NCBI GenBank assembly: GCA_905160935.1
Contig: CAJHZI010000278.1
Coordinates: forward strand, 289,001 to 353,000
Direction: 5' to 3'
From: Enchytraeus crypticus
Lineage: Eukaryota; Annelida; Clitellata; Enchytraeida; Enchytraeidae
DNA length: 64,000 nucleotides
Part shown: in pieces, positions 38,958 through 51,783 of the stretch
How positions within the stretch are numbered: the stretch's first letter is position 1
Layout: each line of letters starts with the position of its first letter
The notes under the pieces: generated by a model
Databases searched by the model: none
Seen by the model: the letters and a program-made list of their open reading frames with translations, nothing else
Told to the model about the DNA's origin: nothing
Translations under genes and position numbers: made by a program

Positions 38958-41860
38958 AGAGAGAGAGAGAGAGAGAGAGAGATTGAGCTTACAGAATATA
39001 ATCGAGTATCATGACCTCTACTTGATGTAGATTATAACAGTTACCTCAGTATCATGTCCTCTAGTTGCTGTAGCTTGTTCTTGCCCTCTGCAATCCTCCT
39101 CACAAGTAAATCTTTCTGTTCTTCCAGCTCAGGTCTCTCCTTGCGCACCACTATACCCAAAAGCTGAGCCATCAGTCCTACATATAGGCACACATACATA
39201 CACACACACATACACACACAGATACACTGTCAACTCCTTGCGCACCACTATACCCAATAGCTGAGCCATCAGTCCTACATATAGGCACACATACATACAC
39301 ACACACATACACACACACAGATACACTGTCAACTCCTTGCGCACCACTATACCCAATAGCTGAGCCATCAGTCCTACATATAGGCACACATACATACACA
39401 CACACACATACACACACACAGATACACTGTCAACTCCTTGCGCACCACTATACCCAATAGCTGAGCCATCAGTCCTACAGATATAGGCATATGTACATAC
39501 ACGCTTACATACACATACATACACATACATGTACATGAACATGTGCACACAGTCATATCCATTTATACAAAGGTTTAAAGCTCCACTCATATGCACACAT
39601 GTTTCACCTGTTTAGATATTAATTTAAATGTAATACTTAATCTGATGCTGATGCTGAATTAATGTTGATGCTGAAATAAACACATCTCTCTCTCTCTCTC
39701 TCTCTCTCTTAATCTACAGCTAATTATATTGAAAATAATTAGCCAAACCTTGCTCTTTGACGGCGAAGTTGACGATGGTGGTCTTGGAGGCTACCTCAGG
39801 AGCGTAGTGGGGGTTACCAAGCTTTGTCGTTATGTAGAACCTGAAGTCATAGTTATACTCTATCTCCTTGTCTCCCAGTCTTATCATAGGTGCGCCACCT
39901 GTCGAATATATCATTACATATCACAAAGGCTCCATCTGTCGAATAAATCATCTAATATCACACATTTTAATGCTGCAATTGTTGTAACCTACTTTGACGA
40001 TGAATTTGTTTTTACCTTTTTTCATGACGAATTTGTTATAAACCTAGTTTGATGATGCACTTGTTGTAAACCTATTTTTACGATGCATTTATTGTAAACC
40101 TATTTTGATGATGCATTTATTGTAAACCTATTTTGATGATGGACTTGTTGAGCACGGGGTCGAGGGAAGCCTCTAGTTTCTCTTGTACATTCTGCAGCAG
40201 CACGGGTTTACCAAACTGTATGGCCAGCTCCACGTGTCTCATGTAGTCAGACATCTGAAGGTCTATCACCACTAGGTCCTGTGAGGTGATATACAGATAA
40301 TTTAATTAATTAATTAATTAATTACTGCATTAATTAATTAATTAGCTTAATTAATAAATTAATGTAATGATATCCGTTAAAAAATTGTGTTGCAGCAGGA
40401 ACATAATTTTTTAACGGATATCATTACATTAATTTATTAATTAATCTAATTAATTAATTAATTCAGTAATTAATTAATTAGATTAATTAATAAATTAATG
40501 TAATGACATCCGTTAAAAAATTGTGTTGCAGCAGGAACATAATAATTAAGCAGCATAAAACTTAAACACCGGCAAAAGTAAGAAGTAATTTAAAAATATA
40601 AATAATTATGATAAAATATCTCTCTCTTTCTCATCGCTTCGTAGTTAAATATGTTTTATGTTTCTTTGGACAGAGCCGATGGCTTGTTGACACCTTGTTC
40701 CACAGCGGATCAGTAGGTGCAGGGTTCAAATCCAGAGCTCTCCCCGTCACTGACATGCTATTCGAACAGCAAAAATGACGTTAAACTGGGTTTTTGTTAA
40801 GAAAGAAGAGCCCAAAACCTTAGCGCCCTCCATGTTCTTGATCCACTTGTGGGCCTGCCCCTGTGGGTCTATCATTAGCGGCCACCTGCGCCCCCTAGTG
40901 ACTATAACACCATTCTCTGTGGAAAACCCATCCCCGGGTAATCCCTGGATGTTCCAGTCCCGCACCCTGGTGGGCAGCACCATGAACTTGCTCAACTCAA
41001 ACTCTGGGTCACATGGAATTCCCAGCTTTATCACCTGGTACGATCAATCAATTTATTTATCTATCTATCAATCAATCAATAATGATTTGATCAAACAATC
41101 AATCGATCAAACAATCAATCAATCCATCAAACAATCGATCAATCACTCAATCAGTCAATCAAACAATCGATCAAACAATCGGCAAATAAATGAATCATAT
41201 CATTGGAATCCACTGAGCATTCACTCAATCAATCCTTGACCTCTGGTAGATCAGGCAGATAATATCATCTCTACAGTTGGAAAAAATAATAGTAATAGCA
41301 ACAGCTGCAACACTGGCTAATGTGCGGCAGACAACACAACAACAACATTAACTAACCTGCGGTAGAAAACAACAACAACAACATTAGGGAACCTGAAGTA
41401 GACAAAACAACAACAACATTAGCTAATATGAGGTAGACAACAACAACAACATCAGCTAATATGAGGTAGACAACAACAACAACATTAGCTAATATGAGGT
41501 AGACAACAACAAGAACATTAGCTAATATGAGGTAGACAAAAACAACAACATTAGCTAATATGAGGTAGACAACAACAACAACATTAGCTAATATGAGGTA
41601 GACAACAACAACAACATTAGCTAATATGAGGTAGACAACAGTCATAATATTAGCTAACTCGACTAAAACAACAACAACATTAGCGAACCTGCACTGCAGT
41701 AGACAACAACAACAACAAGATAAGCTAACCTGAGGTAACCAGAGCTTGTAGACGAGATCAGTTCTGTAATTAGACAGGAAGGGTCCCATGTAGGACACGA
41801 ATGCCGCAGCCAATAACACGTCACCTACCAGCAACCCCATTCTAGTCTCTAGGTCCTGTA

Positions 41861-41894
<34 letters not shown>

Positions 41895-44800
41895 ACGTCA
41901 CCCACCAGCAATCCCATTCTAGTCTCTAGGTCCTGCAAATCAATCAATCATTCAATCATTCAACCAGTCAATCACTCAATCAACAAAATTGAGAGATCTC
42001 AAGTGACTCAGCAAGAATACACAACAGTAAGTAGGCTGATTATATTACAACCCTTGCTAATTGTAAACGGGCGTATCTACATACGACAACTTTTATTACC
42101 AATAGAACGAGGAACATGTCTCAGAAAAGACTTCGAATAAATAAACTGTTAAGCAATAAGTCGACTTAAATACTGCGATTTCCTACCCATGTACTAAAAT
42201 AATCTAAGTAGCGATGTTTATACTTTACACTAAATAAAAACAATGGTGTTAAATTTCATAATAATTACTTACGCACAGTTAGAATATCTTTCTGTTTTAT
42301 TAACATTTCATGACGCTATCTTGACGACGATAATTTATGACAGAAACTTTTATCTATTCATCATCATCATCATCCCTTGATTCCCAGTTTAATAGACCGG
42401 GATAAAATCTCAGCGCCCAGGCTCCAGAAATTGCTACAAAAACTTAAAACGAATGAATAAACTTTGAAAGTCTATTCGTATCCCAACCCTGGTTAAACTG
42501 GAATTTAAGTGAAGATAATAATTAATAGATGGTTGATTACTTTATTGATTGATTGACTGATTAATAGATGGTTGATTACTTTATTGATTGATTGAAATAT
42601 CATCATCATCATCATCATCATTATCATCATGATTTTTCTTTAGAACAGAACAGAACCTTGACAGTTTGTAGCCAGCGTTCTCTCTCACTGGCCAGACCAG
42701 ACACAAGCTGGGAGGCTCTATCGAGCATCAGCTCCGTGTGTTCAGCCTTCCTTCTCAACTCCTCCTTCTGATAGAGCTTCTCGTCATAGGCCGTCTTCAA
42801 CTCTGCCATCTTGCGCTCTACCTGAGAGCATATATCAGTCAATCAATCAATCGAGCAATCGAGCAATCAGTCAATCAATCAAATAATAGATCAATCAATC
42901 AGTCAATCAATCAGTCAATCGATCAATCGAGCAATCAATCAATCAATCAGTCAATCGATTAATCGATCAATGAATAAAGCAATGAAGCAATCAGTCAAAC
43001 AATCAATCAAGTAATCAGTCAGTCAATCAATCAAATATTCAATCAGTCAGTCAATCAATCAGTCAATAAAGCAATCAACCATCTATTAATCAATCAATCA
43101 ATCAGTCAATCAATCAATCAGTTATTCAATCAATCAATCAATCAGTCAATCAATCAATCAGCTATTCAATCACTCAATCAATCAGTCAATCAATCAATCA
43201 GCTATTCAATCAATCAATCAATCAGTCAATCAATCAATCAGCTATTCAATCACTCAATCAGTCAGTCGATCAGTCGAACAATCAGTATCAAACATAGTGT
43301 GTAACCTATCTTATCGCATCAAATCTAGTTCATGCTCTACAAATCACTGACACGCTATTCGAACAGGAAACTGATGAAGTCCAAAAAGTCTGCAAGTCAG
43401 ACTTAAGGAATACTTTTCATACGCTCTGCTCAACAGACCTCAGCTAGTTTGTCCTTGGCTTCCTGCAGCTGAGCCTGTTTTTGACGCAGCTGTGACTCAG
43501 CGGCCAGTGCTCGCTGTCTCTTGGGCTCAACGATCCTATACAGGCGCCCGTAGACCTCCATGGCCCTCACCCACAAGCACAGGGACTTAGCTGCCACGGA
43601 CTGGCGTCCCACCAGTTCAGCTTGGAAGTCTGATTGAGCACAGAACTGACTGATCTTCTTCAGCACCCGGTCTGTGATGTTGTCCTTGTCGAAGTTAACC
43701 AGCTGCTTGATAAAGTTAGGATCACCTAATACAATGTAGTACAATGTAGTACAATGATGATGAAGTTAGGATCACCTAGGACAGTGTAGTACAATGTAGG
43801 ACAATGTGGCACAATGTAGTACAATGTAGTACAATGCAATGTAGTACAACGTATTACAGTGATGGTGAAGTTAGGATCACTACGTTGTACTAGTACAACG
43901 TAGTACAATGTAGTACAATATGATGAAGTTATGATCACCTAGTACAATGTAGTACAATGATGAAGAAGTTAGGATCACCTAGTACAATGTAGTACAATGT
44001 AGTACAATGTAGTACAATGTAGTATAATGTAGTACAATAATGATGAAGTTAGTATCAGCTAGTACAATGTAGTACAATATAGTACAATGTAGTCCAATGA
44101 TGATGAAGTTAGGTTCACCTAGTACATACAGTACATGTAGTTAAATAACGAAGAACAGACAAACAGACAGATCGATAGATCGATGGATATACAGATTGAT
44201 TGATTACTCACCCAGCTGTTTCTTGGCCTCTGCCCACGTTGGTTCACTGCCTCTCAGGATCATGACAGCCTCGAGCACTTTCTCGACCAGTGGAGGGGGC
44301 TTCCCGTAGGATCTGATCTCAGTTATGTCGTTCTTGTTCAGCGACCTCAACGCCTGAATCAATCAATCGATCAGTCAATCAATCAATCCATCGATCAATT
44401 AATCAGTGAATCCCTCTATGAATCAATTGATCAATCAATCGCTCAACGATGAATCAATGGATCAGTCGATGAATCTATGAATCAATTGAGCGATCAATCG
44501 ATCAAACAATCAGTCAATCAATCAAGTGAGTTAGAAAGTGAGTTAGAGAGTGAGTGAGTGAGTCAGTCAGTCAGTTAGTCAGTGAGTTTCTCAACGTCAC
44601 TCACTGACTCACTCTCTGACTCGTGAGTCAGAGAGTTATTCTGAGGAACTCTTGGAGTATATATTGGGTGAAACTTGTCATATATGATTTAAGACTGGTT
44701 ACTAATTTATTACTTTTTCATAATCTTGTTTTATTACGCCCTTGCTAATGTTACTAGGAGATACAACAACAAACAAAGCATCGATGGGTGTAGCACATTT

Positions 44801-46027
44801 AATTCGTGTCAAATAGTTCAGAAATGCAGTATTAGTTGCTAAACTCAGCTACATAGCGCAGACTAAACTTTAAATACAAAGCTTAACTACAACATCTCAA
44901 AATACAATTAAACAACTTATAAAATTTTTTTCGTTTAGTATCGTTAATTTGTTCATCACAGCGCAGATTATACAAACAATAGGATCGTGCATGTAGTCAG
45001 ACAAACAAACAACAATACATTGACACAGATTAAGGCAGTCTAACATAGCACTATTTCATATACGTGTACATTTTACTAACATATCAAATCGGAGCAGCAC
45101 GACAACTGATAAAGCACGAATTTACTTGTAAATGCCCAATTCCAATATATTTGTAATGTTATCACAGTATAAAATACATATTATAATTCATATAAAAGAT
45201 ATTATAAAATGATTTACCACAATTTCAGACAGGAAACAGTGTCTCAAAGGCAACATGAGGTGCTAAAATCAAGTTTAATCATCAAACGAAACAGTGTAAA
45301 CTAAATTTAATATACAAGTCTAAAAAGAGGATCTCAGAACACATACAAAATGCTCTTGATACAGTTTAAAGCAGTTTAACAAAGCACTAAATATTATTTA
45401 CATGCATATTTTATCAAACCAACGCGATAGCAAATAAAACACGATTTTACTTTTAAACGATCAATTCAATCAAAGTCAATGTTGCAGTATAAAACAAATG
45501 TTACAGATCATATAAAAAGCATCAGTACAAGTTTCGCAACAGTTCCAGAGTTGCAACACTAGTTGCTTAGATCATCTAAGTAGCATAGACTAAACTTAAA
45601 ATACAAAACTTAACTGCAGCAACTCAAAATACATTTTAAAGAATTATACAATTATACAGATTAAAGTAGTTTAACAAAGCACAAATTTATTGGCATGTAT
45701 ATACTGTCTATTGCACAATAACAGAACATCAATGCCTCTAACTGAGGATAATCTCAATAAAACTGGCAGAAGACCACAATAGGTGACTCTTTCTCTAGAC
45801 CATTCTTGTAGACTCTTCATTGGTACAGGTGTCTTCCTTTCTAGACCATTCTTGGGTACTTTTCACTGGTACAAGCGGCTTCCTCTCTTGATCATTCTTG
45901 TGAGCTCTTCACTGGTGTCGTGGTTTCTTCACCCTACTATCCTTGCCGCTCTTGTCACCTCTCTTCCTCTTACCCTCACCGCAGCAGCTGCTGCTACTGT
46001 TGCTGCTGCTACTGCTGCTGCTGCTAC

Positions 46028-46062
<35 letters not shown>

Positions 46063-49000
46063 CTGGAATGACGTGACCTTACTTCAAGGTCAGCGGTAGA
46101 GGCACCTTCTGAAGAGGTCCATGTATCAAGCGTGGGTCTTGTTATAGTAATAGAGTCACTCATGATCTCCCTGAGTGAGGCACTGGATACCCAGTTGTTA
46201 CGGGCAACAATGGCACTGCTGGTATAGGCACCAGTGGCACTGCTGGTGTAGGCACCAGTGGCATTGCTGGTATAGGCACTGGTTGCTTTGCTAGAGGAGG
46301 CACTGGAGGACTTTCTGGTGGAATCACTCTTGGCCTTGCTGGTATAGTCACCAGTGGCATTGCTGGTATTGGCACCAGTGGCATTGCTGGTGGAAGCACT
46401 GGATGACTTGCTGGTGCAGCCACTGATGGTCTGGCTGGTGGAATCACTCTTGGCCTTGCTGGTGGAATCACTCTTGGCCTTACTGGTGGAATCACACTTG
46501 GCCTATCTGGTGGAATCACTCTTGGCCTTGCTGGTGGAATCACTCTTTGCCTTGCTGGTATAGTCTCCAGTGTCATTGTTGGTGGAAACATTGGAGGAGT
46601 TGCTTGAGGAGGTACTGGAGGACTTGATGGTGGAAGCATTGTAAGCCCTGATACTGGTGACACTGGTGGTCTTGTTGTTATAGCCATTGGTGGTCCTGAT
46701 GCTAGAGCCACTGGTGGCCTGGCTGGTGGAAGCACTGTTAGCACTGATACTGGTGTAGTCACTGGTGGTGTGGCTGGTATAGCCACTGTTGGCTCTGATG
46801 CTGGTGTCACTGGTGGCCTGGCCGGTGGAATCACTGTTGGCCCTGATACTGGTGACACTAGTGGTCGTGCTGCTATAGCCACTGGTGGTGTGGCTGGTGG
46901 GGGAAGGTGCGTCCATCTGTTGAGAAATCTCGAGGTACTCTCGCCAGATGGCCTCCCCCCACTTATCAAAGATCCTCTGCGCCACTCTGCCTGTGGGATC
47001 AGCACAGGCTCTAAACCTGTCCGCGTTGTATCTCAGTCTGCGTGCCACCTACACAATCACACATCACAAAATATACATGTACTTATTATTGACTATAAGG
47101 ATCTCAATAGTTTCCCATTGCCTTCATTATTTATTTGGCTGATAGTGTGCTGGTAGGATGTCTGGGAGTCAATCAGTAGGTGCAGAGTTCAAGTATTAAC
47201 TCAATATGACTAATACACTAAGTTAAAATTTAACGTCAGTTTCCTGTGTAGCAATTGATAAGTAAAATTTAATTTCACTGCAGGAAACTGACGGTAAAAA
47301 CGGTTTTAGTCTATTAGTCATCTTGATTCATTGCTTAGCAACCTCTTAATTCACGTGCATTAAACTGTGGGTCTATTCTGCAGCGAACAGGACTTACAAG
47401 GTCGATCAAGTCTTAGAGTTCCGCTCTGAGTTGATTGAAGTCTAGTTCAACTCTGTTTATTTGCGTCTATTTAGTAATGAAATGATATGGGATGACGTCC
47501 CTGACATCATCCTTGTATGAGGAAATGGTGTTAAAACTTTTAACGCTTCTAGAAGCTAGGCACAGCGACGTGTATCTTATACACACTGCTTGATTGATTA
47601 ACTGATTGATTAACTGATTGATTAACTGATTGATTAACTGATTGATTAACTGATTGATTAACTGATTGATTAACTGATTGATTAACTGATTGATTAACTG
47701 ATTGATTAACTGATTGATTAACTGATTGATTAACCGATTGATTGATTAAAATATTGATTAACCTATATTAACAAATGGCTTGATTGATTGACTACCTGAT
47801 TGATTAATTTACAAATAACTATAAAGCTAAGTTCAACGTCAACGATCTGCATCATAACAATCTATCAGGGACCTTCCTACATTTGACGTCCCTGACATTG
47901 CCATATGGCTAGGAACCGGACGTTAAATTCTTATTGATTGATTGATAGACAGAGACAGTATATACCCTCAATTCACGGGGACTTATCTCCATGGCCTCCA
48001 GTTGTCTCAGCAGATTGCTCACCTGTAAAACATCAAACACATACAAATAACTATCAGCTACTATACGTGTAGTAGAGTATGCAGGCCACGTCAAGTGTTG
48101 TATGGCTAAATTAAACGTCGTTTTCATAGTGAACTGACTACGGATTAACTGATTCAACTAACCACAGATTAATCTAATCATTTATTGATTTATTAACTGA
48201 CTCAAAGAGTCAGGCTTAGGTTAGTATCTCATTTAGCGTCAATTTTCTGTCTCACACAGATGTCAGTGACTGGACGATCACTGGGTTTGAGCCCTGGATC
48301 CACTGATCCTAGGTCACACACAGCGACCAACATGCTAAGTGCTCAGCCCTACCAATTAATTACTGATTGATTGATAATAATTGATAATAACTTCTGATTG
48401 ATTGAATGGTAATCGATAATAACTTCTGATTGATTGCTTGATACTACTTGATAATAAGTAATTGATTGATTGATTGATAATAATTGATAATAATTATTGA
48501 TTGATTGACTGATAATAATTGATAATAACTACTGATTGATTGATAATGAAGAATAATAGCTACTGATTGATTGATAATGAAGGATAATAACTACTGATTG
48601 ATTGATAATGAAGGATAGTAACTACTGATTGATTGATAATGAAGGATAATAACTACTGATTGATTGATAATGAAGGATAGTAACTACTGATTGATTGATA
48701 ATGAAGGATAGTAACTACTGATTGATTGATAATGAAGGATAGTAACTACTGATTGATTGATAATGAAGGATAATAACTACTGATTGATTGATAATGAAGG
48801 ATAGTAACTACTGATTGATTGATAATGAAGGATAATAACTACTGATTGATTGATAATGAAGGATAATAACTACTGATTGATTGATAATGAAGGATAGTAA
48901 CTACTGATTGATTGATAATGAAGGATAATAACTACTGATTGATTGATAATGAAGGATAGTAACTACTGATTGATTGATAATGAAGGATAGTAACTACTGA

Positions 49001-50214
49001 TTGATTGATAATGAAGGATAATAACTACTGATTGATTGATAATGAAGGATAATAACTACTGATTGATTGATAATGAAGGATAGTAACTACTGATTGATTG
49101 ATAATGAAGGATAATAACTACTGATTGATTGATAATGAAGGATAGTAACTACTGATTGATTGATAATGAAGGATAGTAACTACTGATTGATTGATAATGA
49201 AGGATAATAACTACTGATTGATTGATAATGAAGGATAGTAACTACTGATTGATTGATAATGAAGGATAGTAACTACTGATTGATTGATTATAAAGGATAA
49301 TAATTGATAATCATTACTGATTGATTGATTGATTGATTGATTGATACAGATAAATTAAAGCACTTGGCACACACCCTCTCGTTGTCCTGGTACATGGGCT
49401 CCTTGCTGAACTCGTAATCTAGGTATTCCTCGTACTGCCTCAATGTCCTCATGCGCTGCTCCACCTGTTGCTTATTCATTACTGACGACATTCTCACAGC
49501 TCTACGACGACTACAGTAATAGTAACGGCTCTCTAATACACGTACTGAACGATCTCTAGCATATAGTGGGGACTTTCTCCTGAACACAGGGCTTATAGAC
49601 CCCTGAGTGCCTGATGGCAGAACCAATGGGATAGGATTGGACCAATAGGATTGACGTAAACCAGCCAATCAGAAGCTAAATTAGGGTAATTATCAAGTCC
49701 GTTAACTCTCTGCCCAAGTAGTCAACACTGGGAAGAGAGTTAACGGACTCGTGTCAGGGTGTAAACAAGCGAGTGACATCCGGGTGTCTTCAAACAGGCG
49801 CAGGACTCGATTACCTCAACTCTACATAGGATGGAATCCCAGTTAACTGACGACAAGTAGTTATCAGCATCAGCACTGGAGCGGTAGTCATTAACAAGTC
49901 GTGTCTGTCTATAAGCCTAAGTCTTTGATTACTTGCCTCTACTCTACTTAGGATGGAATCCTAGTACAGTAACTGATTAACTATAACTGACGACAAGTAA
50001 TTATCAGCAACAGCAGTGGAGCGGTAGTCATTGAATGTCTTTAAATCTTAACCGCTTTAACTACCCTCTCCCCCACCCCCCGTAACCCTATCTTTAATCA
50101 CATCTTTAAACATGACTTTTATTATTATATTATTATTATTATTCTAATTGTTATTATTATTATTATTATTATTGTTATTATTATTATTATTACTATTAAT
50201 TTTCTTATTAATAC

Positions 50215-50262
<48 letters not shown>

Positions 50263-50284
50263 AAATATAAGAAGACAGAAACAA

Positions 50285-50317
<33 letters not shown>

Positions 50318-50454
50318 CAGACAGAGAGTAAGAGACAGAGAGAGAGACAGACAGAGAGAGAGAGAGTGAGTGACGCAAAGTGAGAGAGAGAGAGAGTGAG
50401 AGACACAAAGAGAGAGAGATTGAGAGAGAGAGAGAGAGAGAGAGTGAGACACAA

Positions 50455-50485
<31 letters not shown>

Positions 50486-51612
50486 GAGAGAGGAACCTGT
50501 ATAGCCTCCTCTAGAGCAGGCATGGCCTCCATGAGATCTGCCAGAGCCATGTCAGCCATCTGTTGACACTTGCTCTCTTCCTCAGCTATACGTGCGCTCT
50601 TCTGTGCTACTGACTGATCAATCAATCAATCAATCATCTGTTGACACTTACTCTCCTCCTCAGCTATCCGTGCACTCTTATGCGCTACTGACTGATCAAT
50701 CAATCAATCAATCATCTGTTGACACTTACTCTCTTCCTCAGCTATACGTGCGCTCTTCTGCGCTACTGACTAATCAACCAATCAATCAATCAATCAAACA
50801 ATCAATCATTCAATAAATCGGCAAATCATTCATTCAAAATAAATAAAACAACAAATCATTCATTCAATAAATAAAACAACAAATCAATCATTCAATCCAT
50901 AAAACAACAAATCAATCATTCAATCAATAAAACAACAAATCAATCAGTCAATCAATAAAACAACAAATCAATCAGTCAATCAATAAAACAAAAGCTATTT
51001 TCAACAAGCGCTAGGTGGAATGTAATACGTCAGAGAGGAGGCATATTCGTATCACAACCCTGGTTAAACTGGCATTCCAGGGCAGATTATAAAACTAAAA
51101 CCTAACTCTCAACCCTAATCTAAAAACCAAAATCCTAACCCAAACTCTAATCCCTAAGTAAATTATTCACCACATTCGAACCCGTGACGTTATGATCGAA
51201 AGTCTGTCGCCATACCACTATCACTACAGTAGTTTATGGTTGTCTAAAGTTTTCTTAATGTTTTTAATAGAACGTTTAAAATGTCTACTAAACTCTGTAA
51301 ATGTAATCCCACTCCGAGGTCGAGTGTCTTAACGACATCGCCACTGTGGAGCCAGTGGCGATGTCGTTAAGACACTCGACCTCGGATCACTATGTGCGGG
51401 GTTCAAATCCTGGGCTCGCCCGTCACTGACATCGCTTTCGAGTGAGGAAACTGACGTTAACATCAGCTTTACCAGCTTTTACTAAAGCCCATCGTGATAC
51501 AAGAACCGATATCCAATACTATATATTATATCCGATATTGATACTACATATCAACCCATACTACATATCAATATGACATCATCCCTGGATGAGGAAAAGG
51601 ACGTTAAACCTT

Positions 51613-51650
<38 letters not shown>

Positions 51651-51718
51651 TAATAATAATAATAACAATAATAATAATGATAATAATAATAGTAACAATA
51701 ATAACAATAATAATAATG

Positions 51719-51783
<65 letters not shown>

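Noticed and set aside
45783..46076. Plus-strand Ala-rich open frame
   Set aside because: Antisense of the poly-Ser CAG tract; no independent support.
46160..47005. Pro-rich open frame of 281 codons
   Set aside because: Shifted frame over the coding minisatellite; it does not join the upstream exons in phase.
48535..49310. CRISPR-like regular array
   Set aside because: Units are contiguous with no unique spacers, in a eukaryotic intron; it is a satellite.
49492..49668. N-terminal extension of the nested gene beginning MAGLRQ
   Set aside because: It covers the CCAAT/CRE cluster and looks like promoter; the internal ATG at 49491 is preferred.
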